Positions 11,153 to 19,365 of a stretch of 64,000 nt of DNA are shown here, piece by piece. The DNA lies in assembly GCF_003966145.1 (NCBI RefSeq), contig NZ_RXNR01000003.1, positions 1-64,000 on the forward strand, in the 5' to 3' direction. Below the pieces are notes generated by a model, which did not search any database, was not told the DNA's origin, and was given only the letters and a program-made list of their open reading frames with translations. This stretch comes from Lysinibacillus telephonicus (GTDB lineage: Bacteria; Bacillota; Bacilli; Bacillales_A; Planococcaceae). A program made the translations under genes and the position numbers. Every line of letters begins with the position of its first letter. Positions within the stretch are counted from its first letter, which is position 1.

Positions 11153-11266
11153 TTAATTTATTTTAGTTAGTAAAAAATCAGCTGTGAGGTTCAATAGTAT
11201 GACCGTGTGTAAAAAAGCAAATAATATTCCTTGTCGGTTTAGTTTTTTCATTTTCATTTTATCCAT
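11153..11266 (-). CDS. 37-residue single-span peptide, unknown function
   Basis: This short ORF encodes 37 residues: a basic start (MDKMKMKKLNRQG), one hydrophobic stretch (ILFAFLHTVILLNLTADFLL) that could span the membrane, and a short polar tail. Evidence for a gene is a good ribosome-binding site (GAGGTGG, 7 bases before the ATG) and a strong terminator starting 9 bases after the stop. I do not recognise the family. It could be a small membrane regulator or a stress peptide. Confidence 0.6.
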   Translation of the reverse strand: MDKMKMKKLNRQGILFAFLHTVILLNLTADFLLTKIN

Positions 11267-11530
11267 ACAATCCACCTCATTAACTTTAAATTTGTATAAC
11301 TTGTGACAATTATATGACTATTTTATAAAAAATGCAAAGGAATTTGAACATTTTGTGAATTTTTGTTTTAGATTTGTTTTCATGTTGTGCATTGAAGTTA
11401 GCTCTTTGGAGCATATTAACTATGTGAAGTGCTGTATTAACTAAACAATGAAGCGCTTTTATAATTATTTTTTACGACTGGGTAAAGTTAGTACAGGCTA
11501 TCGTAAAATGAAAAGGAGTTGGCGTTTAAT

Positions 11531-11788
11531 ATGATAAGCTTTATTTGGTATTTAATTATCGGCGGTGTACTTGGCTGGCTTGCAGGAGTTATTATAGGCA
11601 GAGATGTTCCTGGAGGTATTATAGGAAATATTATAGCAGGGATCGTTGGTTCCTGGATTGGAAGTGCAATACTTGGTAACTGGGGTTGGGAAGTTGCAGA
11701 CTTTTATGTATTCCCTGCTTTACTCGGTGCAATTGCTTTAATTTTCATTGTTAGTGTAATTATGCGTTCAATGAGAAAAGCAACCTAA
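11531..11788 (+). CDS. GlsB/YeaQ/YmgE-family membrane protein
   Basis: This 85-residue protein is almost entirely hydrophobic with three predicted spans and the family's glycine-rich pattern (GGVLGWLAG, then GGIIGNIIAGIVGSWIGS). Members are small integral membrane proteins often induced by stress, of unknown biochemical role. The reading frame also opens at a TTG at 11519, but AAAAGGAG abuts that codon, so the ATG at 11531 (12 bases after GGAG) is the likely start. It is a stand-alone gene ending at a bidirectional terminator. Confidence 0.85.
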   Translation: MISFIWYLIIGGVLGWLAGVIIGRDVPGGIIGNIIAGIVGSWIGSAILGNWGWEVADFYVFPALLGAIALIFIVSVIMRSMRKAT

Positions 11789-11816
11789 ATAGTATTAAAA
11801 AAATTATAATGAAAAT

Positions 11817-11895
11817 AAAAGAACCCACTTATCCTCTGAGTTATAAGCTTTACAAAGCTTATGTTCCCCTCAAAAAAGGTATGGTGGGTTCTTTT
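11817..11895. terminator. Bidirectional terminator with nested hairpin
   Basis: The outer arms AAAAGAACCCAC (11817-11828) and GTGGGTTCTTTT (11884-11895) enclose a second perfect hairpin ATAAGCTTT/AAAGCTTAT (about 11842-11861). It has A-rich and T-rich flanks, so it can serve the convergent YeaQ-like (plus) and transglycosylase (minus) genes. Confidence 0.85.
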
Positions 11896-11903
11896 TTAAT
11901 TCC

Positions 11904-12620
11904 TTAGTCTACTTTAAGCTCTTTTTCTTTTTTTGCAAGAGCGACCTGTTCCAGCTCCTCACTTACATCATTATATAAATGATAATAATATAGAATGTCC
12001 TCAACATATTGTTCACTGTGATTGTAATTATAAATAGCCTTCTTTAGTTCTCCTTCTGATACTCCAGCCTTAGATAAGTAATTCGCGGCACTGAAAATTG
12101 CATCTTCTATATCAAATGGATCAGCAATACCGTCTCCATTAGCATCGACACCATATCCCCCAAAACGTTTTATTACTTTTGGATCTTTTTTTTCGGAATC
12201 GGATATTTCTCCTTTTCCTAGACCACTGCATGAAGGATGATCCCAGCCTACAAAAGTACAGGGCATAAATTGCATGTGACCTTCAGCGCCAACTGGAGAA
12301 ACTAATGTATTCATTGTTGAGAATCTTGTTTCAACACGGTGATGTGCAGCAAGCAGTGTCCACGGTACTCCATACTTCTCTTGGGCTGATATATAAATGG
12401 GGATGTATTCTTCTGGTATAGCTATATCAAAGTTAGCTTGAATATCTCCATGGTCATTATTAACAATTTCATTTATAAGCGGGATATTTTTTAGCTCCTG
12501 CCAGGCTAAAAATGAGAAAAAATATATCGTGATAGATACAGGGATAAGCAGTATAATTAAAAATAATTTTACTCCTGGACTAATAAGAGGTTTTTTGGGT
12601 TTCTTTTTCGATTTTGTCAT
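11904..12620 (-). CDS. Lytic transglycosylase, membrane-anchored
   Basis: The predicted protein (238 residues) has a basic N-terminus, one membrane anchor (about residues 14-37) and an extracellular lysozyme-like SLT domain that would cleave peptidoglycan between MurNAc and GlcNAc. The catalytic Glu is in HRVETRFS, followed by the family segment GAEGHMQFMP and a C-terminal AANYLSKAG...IYNYNHS block. A GTG nine bases upstream (12629) keeps the frame, but AGGTGG just before the ATG at 12620 favours the ATG. It is monocistronic and convergent with the YeaQ-like gene. Confidence 0.85.
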   Translation of the reverse strand: MTKSKKKPKKPLISPGVKLFLIILLIPVSITIYFFSFLAWQELKNIPLINEIVNNDHGDIQANFDIAIPEEYIPIYISAQEKYGVPWTLLAAHHRVETRFSTMNTLVSPVGAEGHMQFMPCTFVGWDHPSCSGLGKGEISDSEKKDPKVIKRFGGYGVDANGDGIADPFDIEDAIFSAANYLSKAGVSEGELKKAIYNYNHSEQYVEDILYYYHLYNDVSEELEQVALAKKEKELKVD

Positions 12621-12735
12621 AAATGCCACCTATACTTAAATTTAAATAAAACAAAACAGTTGTAATTCAATTAGAAAAACTTTTACAATACCAATCTATA
12701 CTAATTTAATATAATTCTGCAAGGAGATGAATTTT

Positions 12736-13122
12736 ATGTTAAAAGATTTTAAAGAATTTGCAATGAAAGGAAATGTACTAGATTTAGCTATTGCCGTAGT
12801 AATTGGAGGAGCATTCGGCAAAATCGTTACATCATTAGTAGAAAATGTTATCGTTCCGTTGTTAGGGATTGTTACTGGGGGCATTGATTTAACTAATAGT
12901 CTTATTTTTGGACCAGAAGGTAATTTGAAAATTGGTGTCTTTTTACAATCAATTATTGACTTTTTAATTATTTCCTTCTCAATTTTTATGGCACTTCGAT
13001 TACTTTCTAAACTTAGCCGTAAGAAGAAAGAATCTGAAGTTGTAGAAGAACCTTCTCCTAATTTAGATCCTAAGGAAGAGCTATTAAAAGAAATTCGTGA
13101 CTTATTAAAAGAAAAACAATAG
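12736..13122 (+). CDS. mscL: Large-conductance mechanosensitive channel
   Basis: MscL is the homopentameric channel that opens on membrane tension to release solutes during hypo-osmotic shock. The protein is 128 residues, within the usual range. The N-terminal amphipathic helix MLKDFKEFAMKGNV leads into TM1 (DLAIAVVIGGAFGKIV), then the periplasmic-loop region, TM2 (about 73-95) and a charged C-terminal helix (KEELLKEIRDLLKEKQ). An ATG three codons upstream overlaps the AAGGAG site, so the ATG at 12736 is chosen. Confidence 0.96.
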   Translation: MLKDFKEFAMKGNVLDLAIAVVIGGAFGKIVTSLVENVIVPLLGIVTGGIDLTNSLIFGPEGNLKIGVFLQSIIDFLIISFSIFMALRLLSKLSRKKKESEVVEEPSPNLDPKEELLKEIRDLLKEKQ

Positions 13123-13423
13123 TAATGATGTCACGTGCTTCTGCCGTGAAAGGACTTTTTTGGCTACGGCTTTTGCTGTTAAACATTACTTTTTCTACGA
13201 ATTTACACAGTAAAGCAAGTCAATTTACGCACCTTTTTAAAAATGGCCTACTATTTTTATAGTAAGTCATTTTTTATTTATAGCTCAAATAAGCAAGGGC
13301 AATTTGAAAAGTGCTTAATTTTATTACCTGATACTGTTGTTTTTAGAATATTTACATGATAAATTGTATAAATAATCGATTCATTCTTAATGTTTCGTTA
13401 AATGTACATATATAGAAGAAAGA
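13123..13423. other. Intergenic region mscL-metI with a hairpin
   Basis: The only structure I can support is a terminator-like hairpin at about 13240-13275: AAAATG..TACTAT paired with ATAGTA..CATTTT, with two internal mismatches, then TTTTTT. No S-box (SAM) riboswitch, which often precedes metI in Bacillus, was recognised. Confidence 0.5.
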
Positions 13424-14539
13424 GTGAGTATAGTGACAAATCGATCAATTGAAACAAAATTAGTTCAATTAGGGAATTTAAGTGATCCAAGAACCGGCGC
13501 AGTAAACCCGCCAATTCATATGTCTACTGCTTATAAACATGAAGGAATCGGGCAATCTACAGGCTACGATTACACCCGTACAAAGAACCCAACACGCGAA
13601 ATTCTTGAACGTGGAATTGCTGATTTAGAAAATGGTGATGCAGGCTATGCTTGCAGCTCGGGTATGGCGGCAGTGCAACTAGTTTTATCCTTATTTAAAC
13701 CAGGTGATGAAATTATTGTGCCAGACGATATTTACGGTGGAACTTATCGTTTATTAAAAACTTTTAGTGAGACTTACAATATTCGTCCAGTCTATTTTTC
13801 TTCTGTTGAAAATATTGAAAGTTTAATTAATGAACATACAAAAGCAATTTTCCTAGAAACACCAACGAATCCACTTATGCTGGAATTTGATTTAGATCAA
13901 TTTGCTGCAATTTGCAAAAAACACAATTTATTATTCATTGTAGATAATACTTTTTATACACCATATTTCCAACGTCCAATCGATCACGGTGCAGATATTG
14001 TCTTACATAGTGCGACAAAATACATTGCAGGTCATAATGATGTACTTGCAGGACTTGTTGTTGCAAAAGGACAAGAACTTTGTGAGAGATTAGCATTCTC
14101 TCATAATGGAATGGGACTTGTACTTTCTCCAATGGATAGCTGGCTGGTAATCCGTGGCTTAAAAACTTTACATCTTCGCTTAAAGCAGCATGATGCTAAC
14201 GGTAAAAAAGTTGCTGCTTATTTAGAGAGTGAACCTCTTGTAACTGATGTGTTATATACGGGAAAAGGTGGGATGTTATCTTTCCGAGTTAAAGATCCTG
14301 AAATGGTTAACCCGTTTTTACAAAGAATGAAATTAATTACGTTTGCAGAAAGTTTAGGCGGAGTTGAAAGTTTTATCACCTACCCTGCTACTCAGACACA
14401 CGCTGATATTCCTTACGAGGAACGACTAGCTCGCGGCGTAGATGATCGTCTTTTACGATTCTCTGTAGGTGTAGAAGAAGCAGAAGATATCATTGCAGAT
14501 TTAAAACAAGTTTTTGATCAATTAAGAAACGAATTTTAA
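13424..14539 (+). CDS. metI: Cystathionine gamma-synthase / O-acetylhomoserine (thiol)-lyase
   Basis: This is a PLP enzyme of the Cys/Met metabolism family, predicted to make cystathionine (or homocysteine directly) from activated homoserine. The 371 residues match MetI in length and sequence: YTRTKNPTR, CSSGMAA, the PLP-binding Lys in HSATKYIAGHND (about 204-215), and the specific end SLGGVESFITYPATQTH. The start is uncertain. GTG at 13424 and GTG at 13433 are both possible, the second having GAGTGAG nearer the usual distance. No metC partner is adjacent, so the choice of acceptor is inferred. Confidence 0.88.
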   Translation: MSIVTNRSIETKLVQLGNLSDPRTGAVNPPIHMSTAYKHEGIGQSTGYDYTRTKNPTREILERGIADLENGDAGYACSSGMAAVQLVLSLFKPGDEIIVPDDIYGGTYRLLKTFSETYNIRPVYFSSVENIESLINEHTKAIFLETPTNPLMLEFDLDQFAAICKKHNLLFIVDNTFYTPYFQRPIDHGADIVLHSATKYIAGHNDVLAGLVVAKGQELCERLAFSHNGMGLVLSPMDSWLVIRGLKTLHLRLKQHDANGKKVAAYLESEPLVTDVLYTGKGGMLSFRVKDPEMVNPFLQRMKLITFAESLGGVESFITYPATQTHADIPYEERLARGVDDRLLRFSVGVEEAEDIIADLKQVFDQLRNEF

Positions 14540-14553
14540 AATTTATATAACTG

Positions 14554-14594
14554 AAAACGTCGACAAAGAAGGTAATCAACTTTGTCGACGTTTT
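14554..14594 (+). terminator. metI terminator
   Basis: A perfect 15-bp dyad (14554-14568 against 14580-14594, arm AAAACGTCGACAAAG) with an 11-base loop runs into TTTTTCT, 15 bases after the metI stop. Confidence 0.93.
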
Positions 14595-14609
14595 TCTATT
14601 GCTTCAATA

Positions 14610-14731
14610 TGTGAATATATGTCTAGCGAAAGCTACCCAGCCCCCGATACTTGGTCTGTCCTTAAGTAGACAGCAAGAAAAGCCTATCCTATTAGGGCTT
14701 CCGTCGCATACGGGCGGCTTCGCGATTCTTG
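14610..14731. other. GC-rich structured intergenic element
   Basis: Between the metI terminator and the CBS-protein stop lies a GC-rich block unlike its surroundings. It has several dyads: CTAGCGAAAGCTAC near 14623, CTGTCC...AGACAG near 14653-14672, AAGCCTA..TAGGGCTT, and CCGTCGCATACGG. A plus-strand ORF crosses it but has no ribosome-binding site. It shares motifs and composition with 1-90. A dispersed repeat or an unrecognised RNA are both possible. Confidence 0.4.
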
Positions 14732-15163
14732 TTAATGATCGTATTGGGAGTGCTCTGAAATCTGACTTAGAGCTTCTCCAGCTTCATTTACAAAGATATT
14801 TTCTCTTGCTAAGTCAGCCATTGCACAAATACCAACAATCTCACCATTCTCAACTACTGGTATGCGGCGAATTTGGTTTTCAGACATAAGACGAGCACAC
14901 TCATGAATGTCAGTATCTGCAGTACAAGTAATAACATTAGTTGTCATACAATCATGGCAATGTACTTGATTACTGTCTTTGCCCTCTGCTACTACAGTAA
15001 GCACGATATCTCGGTCCGTTACAATGCCGACTACTTTTTTACCTTCACATACTGGAACTGAACCACATTCAATATCACGCATAATCTTTGCAGCTTCAGT
15101 TACAGAATCGTGTGGTGTGCAGACTTTAATATCTCTTGACATAATGTCAGAAACAGTTTTCAT
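14732..15163 (-). CDS. Two-CBS-domain protein
   Basis: The 143-residue protein consists of two CBS domains in tandem (about residues 7-62 and 74-130), forming one Bateman module that normally binds adenine nucleotides such as AMP, ATP or c-di-AMP. The repeated VGIVTDRDI and VGICAMADLA strands mark the two domains. No attached catalytic or transporter domain is present, so its partner is unknown. AAAGGAGGTAG precedes the ATG. Several Cys/His residues near the inter-domain linker (HCHDC) are unusual and might bind metal or respond to redox. Confidence 0.9.
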   Translation of the reverse strand: MKTVSDIMSRDIKVCTPHDSVTEAAKIMRDIECGSVPVCEGKKVVGIVTDRDIVLTVVAEGKDSNQVHCHDCMTTNVITCTADTDIHECARLMSENQIRRIPVVENGEIVGICAMADLARENIFVNEAGEALSQISEHSQYDH

Positions 15164-15230
15164 AATATCTACCTCCTTTTGTAATTTACTTTATTATTTT
15201 CTTCAAATTTAAATAAATTATTCTCATAAA

Positions 15231-15270
15231 AAAACTGCTAGTAAGGATAATATTCCTTATTAGCAGTTTT
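15231..15270 (-). terminator. Terminator of the SCO-family gene
   Basis: A 17-bp dyad with one wobble (15231-15247 against 15254-15270) has a six-base loop. On the minus strand it ends in seven T residues, 14 bases beyond the SCO stop. Confidence 0.93.
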
Positions 15271-15283
15271 AAATATAATAATT

Positions 15284-15898
15284 CTATTTTTCAAGTCGTT
15301 CTTCAATTAAAGTTTCCATATCAATCGCAATAGTATCGTATGGAACACCTTCTGGGTTCTCATCATAGCCTAAATAATCTTTTACAGCAATTCCGTTTTC
15401 ATCGACTATATAAAACCTTGCACTGTGTATAACTTGATCATCATTTGCAGGCTTTTTTGTTATTGCTTTAAAAGAATTAACAGAAAATTGTTCAATAAAT
15501 TTTTGATCATAGCCAGTTACTAAATTCCATTTTGACTCATCTGGAACAGAAAAGTGATTTAAATATTCAGATAGAACTTCTGGTGTATCATTTGCAGGAT
15601 CTACTGAGAAACCAACAATATTATAGTCTTCAATACCCCGCTCTGCCAATTTTTCTTGAATTGTCGTCATATTAAATGTCATTGGCTGACAGATCGTTGT
15701 ACAGTTTGTGAACATAAACATGGCAATCCATGGTTTACCTTTTAAACTTTCAAGCGTTACTGTTTCACCACGATGATTTGTGGCTTTAAAATCTTCAATT
15801 TTATAGTTAATATTACCTTTAAATTTATAATTGCTGCATGCACCTAAAATGGTTGCGATAAAAAGTATTCCGATAAGACAAATTAATTTTTTTTTCAT
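15284..15898 (-). CDS. SCO1/SenC-family lipoprotein
   Basis: This is an extracytoplasmic thioredoxin-fold protein expected to deliver copper to, or reduce, the CuA site of cytochrome c oxidase. It is a lipoprotein: MKKK, a hydrophobic segment, then the lipobox LGAC. The copper/thiol motif CTTIC (CxxxC) and the distal conserved His in VIHSARFYIVD are both present. The frame extends 35 codons further upstream, but AGGGAGTG before the ATG at 15898 and the signal peptide fix the start (204 residues). It lies 2.5 kb from the ccd cytochrome c genes. Confidence 0.92.
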   Translation of the reverse strand: MKKKLICLIGILFIATILGACSNYKFKGNINYKIEDFKATNHRGETVTLESLKGKPWIAMFMFTNCTTICQPMTFNMTTIQEKLAERGIEDYNIVGFSVDPANDTPEVLSEYLNHFSVPDESKWNLVTGYDQKFIEQFSVNSFKAITKKPANDDQVIHSARFYIVDENGIAVKDYLGYDENPEGVPYDTIAIDMETLIEERLEK

Positions 15899-16015
15899 AA
15901 TGTTCACTCCCTCTAGTACTATTCTCATCTTATCGAAATACTGTAAATAGTACAACCATCCGAAATGAAACTTAAAGTACAAATTTGTGAAACTAAATTT
16001 CACAATTTTATATAA

Positions 16016-16144
16016 TTAATTTTGGTTGATTGATAAGAGCGCTGTGTGAATTGCCTCAAGCTTAGCCTCAATACGGTACAATAAATAAAATGAGACGAGT
16101 ATTGGAAAACCTATTTCTTGAACAAGCATCACCCATTCCTCCAT
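16016..16144 (-). CDS. YvrJ-family small membrane protein
   Basis: This 42-residue ORF reads MEEWVMLVQEIGFPILVSFY and continues LLYRIEAKLEAIHTALLSIN, the pattern of the YvrJ family: a tryptophan-bearing N-terminus, one membrane span and a short amphipathic tail. AAAGGGGAG lies 7 bases before the ATG. It follows the DUF2922 gene after a hairpin. DUF1659-DUF2922-YvrJ clusters recur in Bacillales, but no function is known. Confidence 0.85.
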   Translation of the reverse strand: MEEWVMLVQEIGFPILVSFYLLYRIEAKLEAIHTALLSINQN

Positions 16145-16176
16145 CACTAACTCCCCTTTCCAACTGATAATAGAAG

Positions 16177-16216
16177 AAGCCGACAAATTCCAATATAACT
16201 GGAGATTGCCGGCCTT
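16177..16216 (-). terminator. Hairpin after the DUF2922 gene
   Basis: An imperfect stem pairs 16177-16192 with about 16200-16216 (GCCG...CGGC core, CCA/TGG top), followed on the minus strand by TTCTTCTATT. It may partly separate yvrJ expression from the two upstream genes. Confidence 0.6.
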
Positions 16217-16238
16217 TAATCAAATTGTCAAATTAAGC

Positions 16239-16463
16239 TTAGCTTTGAGATAAATCAATTTCTGAAACATTGCGATCAACAATTCGCGCCTCATTGATTG
16301 CTACTAAACCATGTCCTTCATTATGAAATACATCTTCACTAATAATTGTTTGCATGGCAGTTACAATTTCAGAAGCAGTTAAATTTTGTTTAGGATCATT
16401 TACCGATATAGTCATTGTTTTCCCATTTGCAGTATTAAATTTTAATTCTAAAACTTGTGACAC
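16239..16463 (-). CDS. DUF2922 protein
   Basis: This 74-residue protein matches the DUF2922 pattern: LELKFNTANGKTMTISVNDP, a central helix with EIVTAMQTII, and an end resembling AINEARIVDRNVSEIDL. The family is small, cytosolic and of unknown function. The start is GTG behind a strong AGGAGG. It lies 39 bases downstream of the DUF1659 gene and is almost certainly co-transcribed with it. Confidence 0.85.
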   Translation of the reverse strand: MSQVLELKFNTANGKTMTISVNDPKQNLTASEIVTAMQTIISEDVFHNEGHGLVAINEARIVDRNVSEIDLSQS

Positions 16464-16502
16464 TGATTTTTCCTCCTTTCTTTTTTAGTAAACTACAAAA
16501 CA

Positions 16503-16721
16503 TTACATTTCAATTGATTGTGTTTGATTTTGCTGTGCTTCATGAAGTGGATAGCTAGAAAGGCCTGAGATTGCTTGTACGACTGAAGCTAGTTGACTAG
16601 CATCCAAATCCGGACGAACATTTCGATAAGTTTTTGATGTTAGTACAGTCTTGCCTAACTTATCAACTCCAGTCTCATAGCTTAGTTTTAATGTTGCACT
16701 TTCAAAGTTTAATGCTGCCAT
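16503..16721 (-). CDS. DUF1659 protein
   Basis: This 72-residue protein has the DUF1659 layout: an N-terminal strand (SATLKLSYETGVDKLGK), a conserved KTYRNVRPDLDASQL block, and a short helix (VVQAISGLSSYPL). The function is unknown. AAAGGAGGTGGGG precedes the ATG. It is the first gene of the DUF1659-DUF2922-YvrJ group and is divergent from the DUF2621 gene, so the 16722-16834 gap must hold both promoters. Confidence 0.85.
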   Translation of the reverse strand: MAALNFESATLKLSYETGVDKLGKTVLTSKTYRNVRPDLDASQLASVVQAISGLSSYPLHEAQQNQTQSIEM

Positions 16722-16834
16722 GATTCCCCACCTCCTTTCACCTAGTTATATATCTTTTTTACAAGCAAAAAGGGACATTACTAGTGAAAACTTCTTGAGT
16801 TCCTTTTATAATAGTTACTAGCGAAGTTAAAGAG

Positions 16835-17275
16835 GTGAGCGTTTTGAACTTAGAAGGTTGGTTTTTATGGTTTATATTATTTTGGGTTTTTATCCTAATC
16901 ATTCTGATGGGTATCGGCGGATTTTTCATGTTCCGGAAGTTTTTGAAAGCACTACCAAAACAAGATGGAAAGTCTGATTTAGACTGGCAAAATTATTATT
17001 TAGAAAAAACCATTCACTTATGGGGAGAGCATGAAAAAGATTTATTAAATGAATTAGTCAGCCCTGTTCCTGAATTATTTAGACAAGTAGCAAAAGAGAA
17101 AATAGCAGGAAAAATAGGAGAAATTGCTCTAAAGGAACGTGCTAAATCAATTACTAACGATTTAATTATTAGAGGATACATTCTAGCTACACCTAAACGC
17201 GACCATAAATTTTTACGAAAAAAACTTAATGAAATGAGCATTGATGTCACGCCATACGAACGTTATTTTGAGTAA
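16835..17275 (+). CDS. DUF2621 (YneK-like) membrane protein
   Basis: The protein has one N-terminal membrane segment (WFLWFILFWVFILIILMGIG) and a roughly 110-residue cytosolic part with the family motif ELVSPVPELFRQVAKEKIAG. The B. subtilis relative YneK sits next to the ccd genes, as here. The start is uncertain. GTG at 16835 gives 146 residues, but GAGGTGA overlaps it, and a TTG three codons later (MNLEGWFLW) would be better spaced and nearer the usual family start. The function is unknown. Confidence 0.85.
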   Translation: MSVLNLEGWFLWFILFWVFILIILMGIGGFFMFRKFLKALPKQDGKSDLDWQNYYLEKTIHLWGEHEKDLLNELVSPVPELFRQVAKEKIAGKIGEIALKERAKSITNDLIIRGYILATPKRDHKFLRKKLNEMSIDVTPYERYFE

Positions 17276-17296
17276 TAAAAATTCAAAATGTGAACG

Positions 17297-17333
17297 AAAA
17301 AAAGATCGTCTCGATGTCGAGGCGATCTTTTTT
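17297..17333. terminator. Bidirectional terminator between DUF2621 gene and ccdC
   Basis: A long dyad with arms AAAAAAGATCGTCTCGA and TCGAGGCGATCTTTTTT (one wobble) has a two- to three-base loop. A-run and T-run flanks serve both convergent genes, and the ccdC stop lies in the T-run. Confidence 0.92.
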
Positions 17334-17823
17334 AAGCAATAGAGTGCGATTTTTTAATTTTTTTATACTGAATAAACATCGCCATTCTCCATGGCCAAAT
17401 CATAGAGAATGCTAGTATCCAAAACATGCCTCCTAGCTCTCCCACATCAATCGAACTAGACATAACAGATTTTGCAACAATTCTAATAATTAATAAACCA
17501 GCCAAAATAAAGAAAAAAGCCTTGGAGCGCTTTAAGTAAATGTCATTGTTACGAACTTCGAATTTTGATGTCGCAATTAATACTGTTGAAAATATAATTC
17601 CCACAATAACTGCTTCCAATATTCTAATTGGTGCCACACGAAATGGCTCAAAAATAAACATTAATGCTCCTGTCGACATTGCAATCGGAGGGATTAGTAT
17701 TTTTCTTGCACTTACCGGTTTTTTTTGAGAACGTACACGGACAAACATAACAAACATTCCCATAAATATTGCTAAAAATGTAGAACCAATAATTAAGTAA
17801 TGAGAAGGAATCTTTGCGAGCAT
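17332..17823 (-). CDS. ccdC: CcdC-family membrane protein
   Basis: This 163-residue polytopic protein has about five hydrophobic segments (around 9-30, 43-60, 66-84, 100-118 and 128-150). It follows ccdA and a CheY-like gene in the same order as B. subtilis ccdA-yneI-yneJ. The family is annotated as cytochrome c biogenesis-associated, though in B. subtilis only CcdA is essential for that process. AGGAGGG precedes the ATG. Confidence 0.88.
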   Translation of the reverse strand: MLAKIPSHYLIIGSTFLAIFMGMFVMFVRVRSQKKPVSARKILIPPIAMSTGALMFIFEPFRVAPIRILEAVIVGIIFSTVLIATSKFEVRNNDIYLKRSKAFFFILAGLLIIRIVAKSVMSSSIDVGELGGMFWILAFSMIWPWRMAMFIQYKKIKKSHSIA

Positions 17824-17966
17824 GGATTCTTCCCTCCTCTTTTATTCTCTCTTAAATAAATAACGTATTGATAATACCTCATTTATCATATAATTTCCAC
17901 ATAAAATTATCAATTACATCGCAATGGTATCATTAAAAACTCTTCTAACTCTCATTAAAAAACAAT

Positions 17967-18006
17967 AAATCCTGCCGAAAAGATTCCCCTTATCGAACAG
18001 GATTTT
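17967..18006 (-). terminator. Hairpin after the CheY-like gene
   Basis: Arms AAATCCTG and CAGGATTT with an inner CGA/TCG pairing flank a loop of about 15 bases. The hairpin starts close to the stop of the response-regulator gene. On the minus strand the downstream U-run is short, so it is probably only a partial terminator before ccdC. Confidence 0.55.
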
Positions 18007-18015
18007 TAGATTTTT

Positions 18016-18387
18016 TTAAGGTTCATAAGTTCCTAAAATATTATCGACAACTCTTTTTAATTGATTCGGTTCAAAAGGCTTTGTTATAAAATCTTTTGCT
18101 CCCTCTTCAATCGCTTCTACAATAATTCTTTGCTGACCTAGTGCTGTTACCATTATAATATTAGCATTTGGATATTGCGGAATGATTTCCTTCACCGCAT
18201 CAATACCCGACATAACGGGCATTGTTATATCCATTGTAACAAGATCTGGTTGCAGTTCTTTATATAGCTCTACAGCTTCTCTACCATTTGAAGCCTCACC
18301 TACAACTTCAAAACCCCATTCTTTGAACATATTGCCAACCGTTACTCGCATAAAAAGTGTATCATCTACTACCAATACTGTAGGCAT
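18016..18387 (-). CDS. CheY-like single-domain response regulator (CcdB/YneI type)
   Basis: The 123 residues form a lone receiver domain. The acidic pair is in VVDDTLFMR, the phospho-acceptor Asp in VTMDITMPVMSG (about residue 53), the Thr/Ala switch in MVTALG, and the conserved Lys in ITKPF. There is no output domain. By sequence it resembles CheY, but its position between ccdA and ccdC matches B. subtilis yneI (ccdB), so a chemotaxis role should not be assumed. GGGGAATG precedes the ATG. Confidence 0.9.
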   Translation of the reverse strand: MPTVLVVDDTLFMRVTVGNMFKEWGFEVVGEASNGREAVELYKELQPDLVTMDITMPVMSGIDAVKEIIPQYPNANIIMVTALGQQRIIVEAIEEGAKDFITKPFEPNQLKRVVDNILGTYEP

Positions 18388-18441
18388 TATTCATTCCCCT
18401 TCATTAACTTCAAACTATTGATAAAATGTAAATAAAAATTT

Positions 18442-19152
18442 TTAGAAACCAGTAAAACCACCGAAAATAGGCAATAAAATACGAGTGATATATTCTAATC
18501 CATTAAAAAATAATAGAACACCCACTAGAATCATTATATATCCACCAATTTTAACAATTTTTTGACTATTCTTACGTATCCAGCCTAATTTCGAGATAAA
18601 GAAAGAAAGTACAAAAAATGGTATAGCAAAACCAAAATAATATGCAAGCATGTACCACATAGCCGATTCAGGGTTTGAACCAGCAAGGAAGATAATAGAC
18701 GCTAATATCGGGCCTGTACAAGGTGTCCAGCCTGCAGCAAAAGCAAAACCAATCAATAAAGAACCAAAATATCCTGATGGACGATTTTTAAATTGGAATT
18801 TCCGATCTTTCATTAAAAAATCAATTTGAAGTAATCCTACAATCATTAAACCAAATACAACAATTAATATCGCACCAATTTGACGAATTAAATCTTGGTA
18901 ATTTAAGAAAAATTCTCTTGCCAACGATGCACTGAAACCGATTGCAATGAAAATTATAGAAAAGCCAATTAGAAAAAATAGAGTATGTAATATTGCTCGT
19001 TTTTGCAGCATGCCCTTTTCATTTTTGAGCTCATCGTAGCTCATACCTGTAATGTATGATAAGAAGGCCGGATAGAGTGGTAAAGTACATGGTGAAATAA
19101 AGCTTAAAAATCCAGCACCGAATGCTAAAAAGACATTAATATCTGAATACAT
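18442..19152 (-). CDS. ccdA: Thiol-disulfide membrane transporter for cytochrome c biogenesis
   Basis: CcdA passes reducing equivalents from cytosolic thioredoxin across the membrane to keep apocytochrome c (and sporulation) thiols reduced. The 236 residues have six predicted spans. The two redox Cys positions are visible in [17 protein letters not shown] (span 1) and [16 protein letters not shown] (span 4). GGAGCG precedes the ATG. It is the first gene of the ccdA/CheY-like/ccdC group, with 54- and 190-base gaps between members. Confidence 0.95.
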   Translation of the reverse strand: MYSDINVFLAFGAGFLSFISPCTLPLYPAFLSYITGMSYDELKNEKGMLQKRAILHTLFFLIGFSIIFIAIGFSASLAREFFLNYQDLIRQIGAILIVVFGLMIVGLLQIDFLMKDRKFQFKNRPSGYFGSLLIGFAFAAGWTPCTGPILASIIFLAGSNPESAMWYMLAYYFGFAIPFFVLSFFISKLGWIRKNSQKIVKIGGYIMILVGVLLFFNGLEYITRILLPIFGGFTGF

Positions 19153-19365
19153 GATGTTGTTCGCTCCTTACAATTAATGTCTCCATCGTACCAAATATTT
19201 CGCAAAAAAGCGTTGACTTCATTGTGAAAATTTATTGACAGAATTTTAGATGTAAAGAAGTCAGATGTAAGACCAATCTGTTTTAGAATATCATAAATAA
19301 TACATTCTATGTAATTAAAAGGATAATATTTCTCACTTCTTATTAGCCCTAAAAGAGTCTACCTA

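Noticed and set aside
14599-14889. 96-codon plus-strand ORF crossing the GC-rich element and the CBS gene
   Set aside because: It overlaps the well-supported CBS gene on the other strand, lacks a ribosome-binding site and spans dyad-rich non-coding sequence.
18016-18387. Assignment of the receiver-domain protein as chemotaxis CheY
   Set aside because: The sequence is CheY-like, but the gene order ccdA-receiver-ccdC matches yneI of B. subtilis and no che genes are adjacent.
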